This document shows, one piece after another, positions 33,891-46,274 of a stretch of DNA of 64,000 bases (the stretch's first letter is position 1; every line of letters begins with the position of its first letter). The DNA comes from Oceanicola sp. (GTDB lineage: Bacteria > Pseudomonadota > Alphaproteobacteria > Rhodobacterales > Rhodobacteraceae). The notes beneath the pieces are model-generated. The model saw only the letters and a program-made list of their open reading frames with translations. It had not been told where the DNA came from and searched no databases. The DNA lies in assembly GCA_017792405.1 (NCBI GenBank), contig CP051231.1, forward strand, positions 1,614,895-1,678,894. The letters run 5' to 3'. The position numbers and the translations under genes are program-made.

Positions 33891-35255
33891 ATGACCAAGC
33901 CCCTCCATATCATCGGCGCAGGCATGGCCGGCTCCGAGGCCGCCTGGCAGGCCGTTTCCGCCGGCCAGCCCGTGGTGCTCCACGAGATGCGCCCCCATGT
34001 CGGCACCTTCGCCCACCAGACCGGCAACTTTGCCGAGATGGTCTGCTCCAACTCCTTCCGCTCCGATGACGACGAGCAAAACGCGGTGGGCCTTCTTCAC
34101 TGGGAGATGCGCGCCGCCAAGGGCCTCGTGATCTCCTCCGCCGACCGGCACGCGCTGCCCGCCGGCTCCGCCCTCGGGATCGACCGTGAGCCCTTCGCCG
34201 AGTGGATCACGGGCCAGTTGAAGAGCCACCCGCTGGTCACTGTTTCGGAACGGGAAATCAACGCCCTGCCCAAGCCAGAGGATGGCCCTGCCATTATCGC
34301 CACCGGCCCGCTCACCTCGGGCGCGCTCGCCGAGGCCATCGCGGCCGAAACCGGCGCCGAGGCGCTCGCCTTCTTCGATGCCATCGCCCCCATCGTCCAC
34401 GCCGACACCGTCGATATGAACGTCGCCTGGATGCAGTCCCGCTATGACAAGGGCGAAACCGAGGAAGAGCGCACCGCTTACATGAACTGTCCGATGACAA
34501 AGCCTCAATACGAGGCTTTCATCGACGCGCTGCTCGAGGCCGACAAAACCGAGTTCCGCGAAGGCGAAACCGCCAAGTATTTCGACGGTTGCCTGCCCAT
34601 CGAGGTCATGGCCGAGCGCGGCCGCGAGACCCTGCGCCACGGCCCGATGAAGCCCATCGGCCTCACCAACGCGCACCAGCCGGATGAAAAGGCGTACGCC
34701 GTCGTCCAGCTCCGGCGCGACAACAAGCTCGGCACGCTCTACAACATCGTCGGCTTCCAGACCAAGATGAAGTACGGCGCGCAAACCGCTGTATTCCGGA
34801 TGATTCCAGGCTTGGAGAATGCCCAATTCGCCCGCCTCGGCGGCATCCACCGCAACACCTTCCTCAACTCGCCCACGCTGCTCGACGCCGAAATGCGCTT
34901 GAAATCCCAGCCCCATATCCGCTTCGCCGGACAGATCACCGGCGTCGAAGGCTATGTCGAAAGCACTGCAATGGGCCTCCTCGCCGGGCGCCTCGCCGTG
35001 GCGGAGCTGCGCGGCGAAACACTCCCCCCGGTCCCGCAAACCACCGCCATGGGCGCGCTCGTCACCCACATCACCGGCGGCGCCGAGGCCAAGACCTTCC
35101 AGCCGATGAACGTCAACTTCGGGCTCTTCCCCCCGGTCGAAGCAAAAGGCGGGCGGCGCGGGCGAAAGGACCGCTACAAGGCCTATACCGACCGCGCCAA
35201 GGAAGACTGGCAGGCATGGTTGAACTCTGCCGCGCAACCCGTTGAACCGGCGTGA
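33891..35255 (+). CDS. trmFO: Methylenetetrahydrofolate--tRNA (uracil-54-C5)-methyltransferase TrmFO
   Basis: This 454-residue flavoprotein makes ribothymidine 54 in the T-loop of tRNAs using methylene-THF as carbon donor. The FAD-binding [10 protein letters not shown] is at residues about 6-15. Catalytic cysteines are visible in MVCSNSFRS and [10 protein letters not shown], and the C-terminal [12 protein letters not shown] is family-typical. It forms a unit with gluQ (4-base overlap), so two tRNA modification enzymes are coupled. Confidence 0.96.
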   Translation: MTKPLHIIGAGMAGSEAAWQAVSAGQPVVLHEMRPHVGTFAHQTGNFAEMVCSNSFRSDDDEQNAVGLLHWEMRAAKGLVISSADRHALPAGSALGIDREPFAEWITGQLKSHPLVTVSEREINALPKPEDGPAIIATGPLTSGALAEAIAAETGAEALAFFDAIAPIVHADTVDMNVAWMQSRYDKGETEEERTAYMNCPMTKPQYEAFIDALLEADKTEFREGETAKYFDGCLPIEVMAERGRETLRHGPMKPIGLTNAHQPDEKAYAVVQLRRDNKLGTLYNIVGFQTKMKYGAQTAVFRMIPGLENAQFARLGGIHRNTFLNSPTLLDAEMRLKSQPHIRFAGQITGVEGYVESTAMGLLAGRLAVAELRGETLPPVPQTTAMGALVTHITGGAEAKTFQPMNVNFGLFPPVEAKGGRRGRKDRYKAYTDRAKEDWQAWLNSAAQPVEPA

Positions 35256-36124
35256 CATTCACCACCCGTTTTGCCCCATCTCCCACCGGCCCGCTGCATT
35301 TGGGCCATGCTTATTCGGCCATGCTCGCCTATGACATGGCCCTTGAGGCCGATGGCACCTTCCTTCTTCGCATCGAAGACATCGACCAGTCCCGCGCCCG
35401 CCCGGAATGGGAGGCGCAGATCTTCGACGACCTGCGTTGGCTTGGCATCTGGTGGCCCGAGCCCGTTTTGCGCCAATCCACCCGCCTTGCCGCCTACCGG
35501 AGCGCGCTTGCGCACCTCTGGCGCGAAGACCTGCTCTTTGCCTGCACCTGCAACCGGCGCGACATTGCCGCCGCCGTCTCCGCCCCGCAGGAAGGCACGC
35601 GCCATTTCGGCCCCGACGGCCTGATCTACCCCGGCACCTGTCGCGGCAATGGCACCCGTGGCGGGCTCATCGACATGCCCGAAGACACCGCCCTTCGGCT
35701 TGATATGCACATGGCCATGAGCCTGCTCGCCCAGCGGAACGACCTGCCTCTCCGCTATGTCGAGACGGGTCCGGAGGGTGCCGGAGAGCACCTGATCGAC
35801 GGCGATGAGATGATCGAGACCGTCGGCGATGTTGTTCTCGCGCGGCGCGACATGGGCACCAGCTACCACCTCGCCGTGGTGATCGACGATGCCGCCCAGC
35901 AGATCACCCATGTGGTGCGCGGCGCTGATCTCGCCGAGGCCACCAAGATCCACGTGGTGCTCCAAAGGCTCCTCGGCCTGCCCACCCCGCGCTACCACCA
36001 CCACCGCCTCATCCGCGACGACGCCGGCAAGCGCCTCGCCAAACGCGATGACGCCCGCGCCATTGCCCGCTACCGGGATGATGGCCTTACGCCCGAAGAA
36101 ATCCGCCGAATGGTCGGCCTCTAG
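35252..36124 (+). CDS. gluQ: Glutamyl-Q tRNA(Asp) synthetase
   Basis: GTG start overlapping the trmFO stop (GTGA). This 290-residue GluRS-like paralogue lacks the anticodon-binding domain and attaches glutamate to queuosine-34 of tRNA-Asp. The HIGH-type motif is [11 protein letters not shown] (about 8-18), the zinc ligands CTC...YPGTC are present, and the KMSKS-type loop is GKRLAKRD. The TAG stop overlaps the convergent hisI stop through a shared CTAG. Confidence 0.93.
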   Translation: MTFTTRFAPSPTGPLHLGHAYSAMLAYDMALEADGTFLLRIEDIDQSRARPEWEAQIFDDLRWLGIWWPEPVLRQSTRLAAYRSALAHLWREDLLFACTCNRRDIAAAVSAPQEGTRHFGPDGLIYPGTCRGNGTRGGLIDMPEDTALRLDMHMAMSLLAQRNDLPLRYVETGPEGAGEHLIDGDEMIETVGDVVLARRDMGTSYHLAVVIDDAAQQITHVVRGADLAEATKIHVVLQRLLGLPTPRYHHHRLIRDDAGKRLAKRDDARAIARYRDDGLTPEEIRRMVGL

Positions 36125-36483
36125 CCCGCGATCGGCTCCGAGATCACCACCTCTTCGCCCTCCCGCACTGCGGTGTAAAAGCAGCTGCGCCGGTTGGTGT
36201 GGCAGGCCGGGCCTTCCTGATGCACCAGCACCAGCAGGCAATCGCGGTCGCAATCGACCCGCATTTGCACCAGCGTCTGCACGTGGCCCGAGGTCTCGCC
36301 CTTCACCCAGAAGCTGGCCCGCGAGCGCGACCAATAGGTCACCCGCCCGGTCTCCAGCGTCCGCGCCACGGCCTCGGCGTTCATCCACGCCACCATCAGC
36401 ACTTCGCCGCTCTCGGCGTCCTGCGCCACGGCGGGGATCAGCCCTTTCGCGTCATAGACCAATGTCTCGGTGTCAAACGACAT
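36121..36483 (-). CDS. hisI: Phosphoribosyl-AMP cyclohydrolase
   Basis: This 120-residue enzyme opens the purine ring of phosphoribosyl-AMP in histidine biosynthesis. The ATG at 36483 follows [39 protein letters not shown], the metal-binding [20 protein letters not shown] and RSCFY are diagnostic. It stands alone, not fused to HisE, and not in a his operon. Its stop overlaps that of gluQ on the opposite strand. Confidence 0.95.
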   Translation of the reverse strand: MSFDTETLVYDAKGLIPAVAQDAESGEVLMVAWMNAEAVARTLETGRVTYWSRSRASFWVKGETSGHVQTLVQMRVDCDRDCLLVLVHQEGPACHTNRRSCFYTAVREGEEVVISEPIAG

Positions 36484-36548
36484 GCCCGCTCCTTTGCATT
36501 CCGCCGCCGCGCCGCTATCTAAGGGGAGCACGCGCCGGAGGCCAGCTT

Positions 36549-36989
36549 ATGAACGCCGAAAACGACCTGATCAAGCTCTACTCGGGCAAGATTCTCTCGC
36601 TGGCCGGTGACATCCCCCTGACCGATCGACTGGAGTCTCCGCAGGTCACGGTCAAGAAGCGCTCCCCCCTCTGCGGCTCCACCGTCACCGTGGATCTGGT
36701 GATGGAAGGCGGCCGCGTGGCGCAATTCGGGCAGGATGTGAAGGCCTGCGCCCTCGGCCAGGCGTCGGCCTCTATCGTCGGCGCCCACGTGATCGGCCGC
36801 ACGGCGGACGAGATCACCAAGGCCCGCGACGAGTTGAAGGCTATGCTCACCGCAGACGGCCCGGTGCCCTCCGCCCCCTTCGAAGACTACGAGGTGCTGC
36901 TCCCCGCCCGCGACTTCCGCAATCGGCACGCCTCGATCATGCTGGCCCTCGAGGCCACCGCCGAGGCGATGGAGCAGGTCGCCGCCTAA
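36549..36989 (+). CDS. NifU/SufU-like iron-sulfur cluster scaffold protein
   Basis: This 146-residue protein has the IscU/SufU-type layout: first cysteine in SPLCGSTVTVDL (about 42), second in VKACALGQASASIVG (about 67). In the third position, where SufU has a cysteine, it reads RHASIMLALEA. The absent third cysteine is common in the alphaproteobacterial variant, but it would limit classical cluster assembly. An assembly or carrier role in Fe-S metabolism is the best inference. It is divergent from hisI, 65 bases apart. Confidence 0.82.
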   Translation: MNAENDLIKLYSGKILSLAGDIPLTDRLESPQVTVKKRSPLCGSTVTVDLVMEGGRVAQFGQDVKACALGQASASIVGAHVIGRTADEITKARDELKAMLTADGPVPSAPFEDYEVLLPARDFRNRHASIMLALEATAEAMEQVAA

Positions 36990-37080
36990 GCCGGTTGCCC
37001 TAGTCCAACCCGCCCACCCCAAGATCCTACCGCCGGATTTCCCGCAACGCCGTTCACGCCGGGCCCCTCTCACTTGCACC
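36990..37080. other. Short gap after the scaffold gene
   Basis: No gene is visible between the scaffold-protein stop and the minus-strand terminator. Nothing else recognisable. Confidence 0.5.
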
Positions 37081-37116
37081 AAAAAACCGCCGCGCACCCT
37101 TTCAGGTGGCGGCGGC
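37081..37116 (-). terminator. Strong intrinsic terminator, minus strand
   Basis: On the minus strand CCGCCGCCACC, a short TGAAAG loop and GGTGCGCGGCGG form a long GC stem (one bulged base) followed by TTTTTT. It terminates whatever is transcribed leftwards through 37120-37400. Confidence 0.85.
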
Positions 37117-37236
37117 AGTTGAAGACGGAGACAGGAACCGGGCGCCGGGCGGGGAAGGCCCGTAAATGGCGCTCGGGACAGGCAAATGAGCGCGCGCATC
37201 TCAAGTTGGGGACAGGAAGATGCGATGCGCCCGGTC
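37081..37236 (-). ncRNA. Candidate small RNA or structured 3' UTR with repeated CCTGTCCC loops
   Basis: Read on the minus strand: hairpin 37230-37194 (7-bp arms GCGCATC/GATGCGC) and the directly adjoining hairpin 37193-37169 (6-bp arms GCGCTC/GAGCGC) each expose TGTCCC preceded by CC in the loop. Hairpin 37162-37146 exposes CTTCCCC. A third CCTGTCTCC (37136-37128) is unpaired just before the terminator. Repeated pyrimidine-rich loops plus a terminator are the hallmark of trans-acting bacterial sRNAs; the Rhodobacter CcsR RNAs, derived from the 3' side of a small-ORF mRNA, are the closest analogy I know. Expression is unproven. Confidence 0.5.
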
Positions 37237-37291
37237 CCTGGACCGCAGGCAAGCCGGGTGACAAGAGGCAGATGTCACCCCGCAGAGAAAT

Positions 37292-37402
37292 TCAGAGCAT
37301 ACCGGGCAGATGCAGCACCCCGACCAGCAGAACCATCAGGGCGACGGCGCCGATGGCGTCTTGCGCGAGGGGCGGGATCCGGCTGGAGAGCTTGGTGATC
37401 AT
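37292..37402 (-). CDS. 36-residue membrane peptide, probably SOS-regulated
   Basis: ATG at 37402 with AAGGA 9 bases upstream on the minus strand. The product begins MITKLSSRIPPLAQDAIG and has one hydrophobic helix from about residue 16 to 33 (AIGAVALMVLLVGVLHLPG), ending ML. Upstream (37437-37490) are repeated GTTC half sites, including a GTTC-N7-GTTC box. Small SOS-induced single-helix inhibitors of division exist in Alphaproteobacteria (Caulobacter SidA, 29 residues). This gene fits that type by size, topology and control, but no sequence homology is claimed. Confidence 0.6.
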   Translation of the reverse strand: MITKLSSRIPPLAQDAIGAVALMVLLVGVLHLPGML

Positions 37403-37436
37403 GGGCGGTGATCCTTGAAGTGTTTCGTTGCTCCTT

Positions 37437-37455
37437 TGTTCTCACAACGAGAACA
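37437..37455. promoter_or_regulatory. 19-bp palindrome near the SOS-type box
   Basis: TGTTCTC-ACAAC-GAGAACA has 7-bp perfect inverted arms. It lies directly upstream of the ribosome site region of the 36-residue peptide gene, 10 bases from the GAAC-N7-GAAC element. Confidence 0.45.
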
Positions 37456-37464
37456 CTCTGTCCA

Positions 37465-37479
37465 GAACTTTTTGAGAAC
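37465..37479 (-). promoter_or_regulatory. SOS (LexA) box of the alphaproteobacterial type
   Basis: On the minus strand GTTC-TCAAAAA-GTTC matches the GTTC-N7-GTTC LexA consensus of Alphaproteobacteria. A further TGTTCACGAATGTTC lies just upstream (N6 spacing). The box is 63 bases upstream of the peptide start codon, at promoter distance. Confidence 0.6.
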
Positions 37480-37531
37480 ATTCGTGAACAAAGTGCCATT
37501 CTGGCGTTAACCTTTTGCTGCGGCGGCAAAA

Positions 37532-41964
<4,433 letters not shown>

Positions 41965-42044
41965 TTATCCTGCCGCCCGCCGACTTGCCTCGCCGGCCCG
42001 CGGCAGCCGCCCCAGATGTGGAGGCATCCGGGGTCTTTTGCCGG

Positions 42045-42764
42045 TCAGGCGCCTACGGCCATCCGGCTGTCGCCGCTGTCTTCCATCGGCTCAGGGTCGC
42101 GCAGCACGTAGCCGCGGCCCCAGACTGTCTCGATATAGTTGTCACCGCCCGTTGCGGTGGCCAGCTTCTTGCGCAGCTTGCAGATGAAAACGTCGATGAT
42201 CTTCAGCTCCGGTTCGTCCATGCCGCCGTAAAGGTGGTTGAGGAACATCTCCTTGGTGAGCGTCGTGCCCTTGCGCAGGCTCAGAAGCTCCAGCATCTGG
42301 TATTCCTTGCCGGTCAGGTGCACCGGGCGCGCATCCACCTCCACCGTTTTGGCATCGAGGTTCACCACGATCTTGCCGGTCTTGATCACACTCTGCGCGT
42401 GGCCCTTGGAGCGGCGGATGATCGCGTGGATCCGCGCCACCAGTTCCTCGCGGTGGAATGGCTTGGTGAGGTAATCGTCGGCACCAAATCCGAAGCCCTT
42501 GATCTTGTTCTCGGTGTCATCCGCGCCCGAGAGGATCAGAATGGGCGTATCGATCCGGGCGAGCCGCAGCTGGCGGAGCACCTCGTGCCCGGTCATGTCG
42601 GGCAGGTTCAGGTCCAGCAGAATGAGGTCGTAGTCGTAGAGCTTGGCAAGATCGATCCCCTCCTCACCGAGGTCGGTAGAATACACGTTGAGGTTGGCAT
42701 GGGTGAGCATCATCTCGATGCTTTTGGAGGTGGTAGGATCGTCTTCAACCAAGAGTATACGCAT
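42045..42764 (-). CDS. ctrA: Cell cycle response regulator CtrA
   Basis: This 239-residue OmpR-type regulator has phosphoacceptor D51 ([11 protein letters not shown]) and the highly conserved CtrA DNA-binding domain ([43 protein letters not shown]). In Rhodobacteraceae it controls motility, gene transfer agents and cell-cycle genes rather than being essential. The C terminus extends past [24 protein letters not shown]7-TTAC site lies upstream at 42815-42829, suggesting autoregulation. Its inhibitor SciP is encoded immediately upstream on the same strand. Confidence 0.96.
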   Translation of the reverse strand: MRILLVEDDPTTSKSIEMMLTHANLNVYSTDLGEEGIDLAKLYDYDLILLDLNLPDMTGHEVLRQLRLARIDTPILILSGADDTENKIKGFGFGADDYLTKPFHREELVARIHAIIRRSKGHAQSVIKTGKIVVNLDAKTVEVDARPVHLTGKEYQMLELLSLRKGTTLTKEMFLNHLYGGMDEPELKIIDVFICKLRKKLATATGGDNYIETVWGRGYVLRDPEPMEDSGDSRMAVGA

Positions 42765-42814
42765 CGGAATGCTCCGTTTATCTACTGTTCAGCATCGACC
42801 ATGCATCACAATGG

Positions 42815-42829
42815 TTAATTGCCGGTTAC
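42815..42829. promoter_or_regulatory. CtrA-type box upstream of ctrA (one mismatch)
   Basis: TTAA-TTGCCGG-TTAC lies 51 bases upstream of the ctrA start and differs from TTAA-N7-TTAA by one base. Direct autoregulation by CtrA is known in Caulobacter; here it is inferred. Confidence 0.5.
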
Positions 42830-42976
42830 CAATGGTAAACAGTTTCGAGGCACAACTCTGCGTTGTCCATCTCACTATTTTGGGGGAGTGGGAATTAAAG
42901 GGCGCGTTGCTCGAAATGAGTACCACTGCCCGCATCAGGGCCGACTCGGCCCCGGAATTGCCGGGACGATGCCCCC

Positions 42977-43249
42977 TCAGCGGAATTTCTGCAAGCTCGT
43001 CGCCTTCAGCGCCTGTTCGCCATGCTGCTCCACCGCGCTGGACCAGCTGGCGTATTCTTCCTCGGAGACCCCATAGGTCTCCTTGCATTCTTCGATAGAA
43101 ATCAACCCGTTCTCCACAGCACGCACCACCGCGGCCTTGCGGCTCGCGACCCATCTGCGGGTGTCACGCGGCGGCAGATCGGCCCGGGTCATCACCGAGC
43201 CGTCTGGCAGCGTCACCGCGCGGGGACCATCTATGCGTTTGAGGAACAT
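42977..43249 (-). CDS. sciP: CtrA inhibitor SciP (DUF1153)
   Basis: A 90-residue HTH protein, MFLKRIDGPRAVTLPDGSVMTRADLPP, with RWVASRKAAVVRAVENGLISIEEC and YGVSEEEYASW, which is the diagnostic DUF1153/SciP core. SciP blocks transcription activation by CtrA at its promoters. The direct adjacency sciP-ctrA on one strand, 212 bases apart, places activator and inhibitor under linked control. Two GC hairpins (around 42935-42970) follow the stop. Confidence 0.95.
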   Translation of the reverse strand: MFLKRIDGPRAVTLPDGSVMTRADLPPRDTRRWVASRKAAVVRAVENGLISIEECKETYGVSEEEYASWSSAVEQHGEQALKATSLQKFR

Positions 43250-43318
43250 CGCCGTCTCTTCATTCGCCTGAACGGGTGCATTTAGGCACGTGGGGCTTAA
43301 CGGGGAATGAACCTACCC

Positions 43319-43346
43319 TTGAGAGTGCTTAGGATTTTCCTATATT
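43319..43346 (+). promoter_or_regulatory. Predicted sigma-70-type promoter of mnmA
   Basis: TTGAGA (43319-43324) and TATATT (43341-43346) with a 16-base spacer lie 34 bases upstream of the mnmA ATG. Confidence 0.5.
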
Positions 43347-43379
43347 CCCCCCTTCTTCTCCGACTCAAGGTCCCTTCCC

Positions 43380-44516
43380 ATGCCGCTCGATGCGCTCAAC
43401 TCCCTCGGATTTGCCAAGCCGCCGGCCGAGACCCGCGTGGTCGTCGCCATGTCGGGCGGGGTCGATAGCTCCGTTGTCGCCGCCGAGCTGAAGGCGCAGG
43501 GCTATGATGTGGTCGGCGTCACGCTCCAGCTCTACGATCACGGCGCCGCGCTGGCCAAGAAGGGTGCCTGCTGCGCCGGGGTCGACATTCACGATGCCCG
43601 CCGCGTGGCCGAGACCATGGGCTTTCCGCATTACGTGCTGGACTACGAGAACATCTTCAAGGACGCGGTGATCGAGGAATTCGCCGAGAGCTACCTCGCC
43701 GGCGCCACGCCAGTGCCCTGCATCCGCTGCAACGAGCGGGTGAAGTTCAAGGACCTGCTGGAAACCGCCAAGGATCTCGACGCCGACTGCATGGCCACCG
43801 GCCATTACATCCAGCGCAAGATGGGCAGCGCCGGCCCCGAGCTGCACATGGCGGGCGATCCGAACCGCGATCAGAGCTACTTCCTGTTCTCGACCACGCC
43901 GGAGCAGCTCTCCTTCCTGCGCTTCCCGCTGGGCCACCTCGTGTCCAAGGAAGAGACTCGCGCGCTCGCCGCAAAGCATGGGCTTGCCGTGGCCGACAAG
44001 CCCGACAGCCAGGACATCTGCTTCGTCCCGAACGGCAACTACGCCTCGGTGATCGAAAAGCTGCGCCCCGGCGCGGGCGAGCCCGGCGAGATTGTGGACA
44101 TGGAGGGCAACAAGCTGGCCGACCATAGGGGTGTGATCCACTACACCATCGGCCAGCGCCGCGGCCTCGGCATCGGCGGCCTCTCGACCCCACTCTACGT
44201 CGTCCGGCTGGACCCTGACGCGCGGCAGGTCGTCGTCGGCCCCAAGGAGGCACTGGCCAAGCGCACCGTGCCGGTGCGCGAGATTAATTGGCTGGGGGAT
44301 ACCCCGCTGGCCCCGGGTCAGGAGATCGAGATCCGCACCCGCATCCGCTCCACCCGCCCCCCGGCGGAAGCAGTACTGCGCCCGCTGGCCGATGGCACGG
44401 CAGAGGTGGATTTGCTGACCCCGGAAGAGGGCGTCTCCCCCGGCCAGGCCTGTGTGTTCTACGCCCCCGAAGGCAGCCGGGTTCTCGGCGGAGGCTGGAT
44501 CTGGCGCGGGGCCTGA
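43380..44516 (+). CDS. mnmA: tRNA-specific 2-thiouridylase MnmA
   Basis: This 378-residue enzyme thiolates U34 of tRNA-Glu, -Gln and -Lys. The PP-loop ATP motif [15 protein letters not shown] is at about 22-36. The two catalytic cysteines lie in [13 protein letters not shown] and [10 protein letters not shown]. The C-terminal domain ends RVLGGGWI. It is divergent from sciP and convergent with the LuxR-type gene. Confidence 0.96.
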   Translation: MPLDALNSLGFAKPPAETRVVVAMSGGVDSSVVAAELKAQGYDVVGVTLQLYDHGAALAKKGACCAGVDIHDARRVAETMGFPHYVLDYENIFKDAVIEEFAESYLAGATPVPCIRCNERVKFKDLLETAKDLDADCMATGHYIQRKMGSAGPELHMAGDPNRDQSYFLFSTTPEQLSFLRFPLGHLVSKEETRALAAKHGLAVADKPDSQDICFVPNGNYASVIEKLRPGAGEPGEIVDMEGNKLADHRGVIHYTIGQRRGLGIGGLSTPLYVVRLDPDARQVVVGPKEALAKRTVPVREINWLGDTPLAPGQEIEIRTRIRSTRPPAEAVLRPLADGTAEVDLLTPEEGVSPGQACVFYAPEGSRVLGGGWIWRGA

Positions 44517-44531
44517 CTTTCTAGGCTTGAG

Positions 44532-45137
44532 TTACCGGGCGGCGAGCCCAAGATCACGCGCGGCCGCAGGCGATGCAACAGCCTGTGGCATCGCCACGCC
44601 TTCGAAAAGCTCTTCCACAAGACACGCAATCAACTGCCCGCGGCTGTTGTAGCCCGACTTGCGATACACCGCGTTCATCTGGCTCTTCACCGTCGAGGCG
44701 CTGGTGCCGCGCAGGCTGGCGATCTCGCCGTTGGAGAAGCCCTTCATCGCGTAAACCGCCACGCTCTGCTCGCTCTCTGACAGGTCCCACTGGGCAAAGA
44801 GCTGCTGTAGATGCTGCGAGAAGTTGCCCGAGGCCACATCGACCTGCCGGTTCAGCTCGCTCACCCGCCGCTGGCTCCGGCGCAGGTAGAGGCCCGAGGC
44901 CATCAGCCCGATGATCAGCCCGACCGAGGCAAGGAGCTGAATGACCTCCTGCCACTCATAAGGGATCGGCGCGGTGCGCAGGCCGAGGATCTCGCTCCAG
45001 AGGTCGCCGACGAAGAACAGCGCGCCGAGCGCCTGCAGCGCGAAGGCGGCATAAAGGCTCCCCCGCCCGGCATAGCGCACGATCTGCCGGCCAGAGCCGA
45101 GCAGCGGCACCGGGCCTTGCGCCCCGCCGCCGTCCAT
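44532..45137 (-). CDS. Membrane-anchored LuxR-type HTH regulator (201 aa)
   Basis: The start at MDGGGAQGPV (45137) is 8 bases after the upstream gene's stop; longer in-frame starts overlap that gene. Two hydrophobic segments (about 25-45 and 65-85: LYAAFALQALGALFFVGDL, LLASVGLIIGLMASGLYL) precede a coiled linker and a C-terminal LuxR/GerE helix-turn-helix (LSESEQSVAVYAMKGFSNGEIASLRGTSASTVKSQMNAVYRKSG). This would be a membrane-tethered DNA-binding protein. It lies directly downstream of, and probably in an operon with, the Gly-rich repeat protein gene. Confidence 0.8.
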   Translation of the reverse strand: MDGGGAQGPVPLLGSGRQIVRYAGRGSLYAAFALQALGALFFVGDLWSEILGLRTAPIPYEWQEVIQLLASVGLIIGLMASGLYLRRSQRRVSELNRQVDVASGNFSQHLQQLFAQWDLSESEQSVAVYAMKGFSNGEIASLRGTSASTVKSQMNAVYRKSGYNSRGQLIACLVEELFEGVAMPQAVASPAAARDLGLAAR

Positions 45138-45144
45138 CGGGAAA

Positions 45145-45714
45145 TCAGTTGCCAATGCTGACACCAACGCCGCCGACGCTCGCAGAGACACCGCCGCCAC
45201 CCACGCTGGCGGAAACCCCGCCGCTGCCGCCAACGCTGGCCGACACGCCACCGCCGCCCACGCTGGCAGAGACACCGTCATTGCCGCCCACGCCGACCGA
45301 TGCGCCGCCGCCGCCAGAGCCGCCGCCGGTATCCACATCCACCGTGCCACGGCCGGACTTGCGCGAGCGCTTGGCAGTCACATCCTCGGCCCGCTTGCGG
45401 AACACCTTGAGGATCACGTCGTGCTTGATCTCACCGGTGGAGCGGCTCACCACGATCTCGCGCAGGTGCACCTTGTTCTGAGCGATGATCTTCACCCGCC
45501 CCAGCATGGTGCTGGTCATCTTCACCACGCGATACCCATCGCCTTCGAGGTTCGCGATCACGTCGGTATAGCTCTGGCGCGCGAGGATCACGGCCCCCTC
45601 CGGCGCGGACTTCACGCCACTGCGCCCGGCTTCGACCGGAGCAACCCCGAACGCCCCGGCAACGACAGTGGCCGCGAAGATCGCGGTGAACTTGGCAGAC
45701 TTCCTGGTGGTCAT
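45145..45714 (-). CDS. Exported protein with Gly/Ser-Val repeat tail (189 aa)
   Basis: AGGAGG 8 bases before the ATG at 45714 fixes the start (MTTRKSAKF...). After a signal peptide (FAATVVAGAFGVAPVEA) there is a domain of about 85 residues with KMTSTMLGRVKIIAQNKVHLREIVVSRSTGEIKHDVI, then a low-complexity tail in which GVSASVGG occurs four times among glycine runs. The domain resembles small periplasmic PepSY-like modules only loosely. The DNA of the tail is a degenerate minisatellite. Cotranscription with the membrane LuxR-type regulator suggests a surface or signalling role; this is inference. Confidence 0.78.
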   Translation of the reverse strand: MTTRKSAKFTAIFAATVVAGAFGVAPVEAGRSGVKSAPEGAVILARQSYTDVIANLEGDGYRVVKMTSTMLGRVKIIAQNKVHLREIVVSRSTGEIKHDVILKVFRKRAEDVTAKRSRKSGRGTVDVDTGGGSGGGGASVGVGGNDGVSASVGGGGVSASVGGSGGVSASVGGGGVSASVGGVGVSIGN

Positions 45715-46053
45715 GACAGACACCTCCTGTTGATTCGACGCTGCGCTCGAAATGCGGCGAACCTGCGGTATTTGAATGAAATAAGATCGGCTTCGGGGCC
45801 TAAATACGGCCTCTCCACCCTGGGTATGATCGGTGAAATCAGGAGGTTTTTCGGCGCGTTAGCACCCCATAACACGTTAAATTCCTTAAAAACCGCTCAT
45901 CCCTTGGGTGGAAGCGGGGGCCTTCCCCCCATCGGCCAATTTTACCGTCCGCCGCATCGTGGCCCGATCATCTCATCAACCGCGGCACCGGCCTCCGCCC
46001 CGCCGCAGCCACCACAACCTGCACCCGCTGCAGCCCCTGAAGGAACCGAACCG
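45715..46053. other. 339-base gap between divergent genes
   Basis: Promoter-containing region for the repeat-protein gene (minus) and the small basic genes (plus). Visible: GGCCTAAATACGGCC near 45799-45813, an AT-rich stretch at about 45860-45895 with TTAAATTCCTTAA, and a G-run/C-run hairpin (GGGGG-CCTT-CCCCC) near 45917-45931. No gene supported. Confidence 0.45.
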
Positions 46054-46251
46054 ATGACCAAGCTCTCCGCAATCGCCCGCCACCGCCGCGCCGCCGCCCT
46101 CTCAGCCCTCACCGGCCCGGGGGAGAGCAATGTCATCCATGTCGACTTCCGCGCCCCCCGCATCCGCCCGGTGCTGCCGCCCGATCTCGGCATGCGCCCG
46201 GCGGCCCTGCGCTACGCCCCCACCGTCACCGCCCTGCCGCTCGCAGCCTGA
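46054..46251 (+). CDS. Small basic protein, first of a paralogous pair (65 aa)
   Basis: The ATG is preceded by GAAGGAACCGAACCG. The product MTKLSAIARHRRAAALSALTG...NVIHVDFRAPRIRPVL...GMRPAALRYA is basic, cytoplasmic and without known domain. Its pattern MT-L-x3-AR-x2-R-x2-AL-x2-L...NV-x2-V-x-F recurs in the next gene, 23 bases downstream. Codon use matches the surroundings, which supports a real gene despite its size. Confidence 0.65.
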   Translation: MTKLSAIARHRRAAALSALTGPGESNVIHVDFRAPRIRPVLPPDLGMRPAALRYAPTVTALPLAA

Positions 46252-46274
46252 ACCCCAACAAAGGAAACGCCCCC

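Noticed and set aside
45860..45895. CtrA box TTAA-x5-TTAA upstream of the small basic genes
   Set aside because: The spacer is 5 bases, not 7, so it does not match the consensus.
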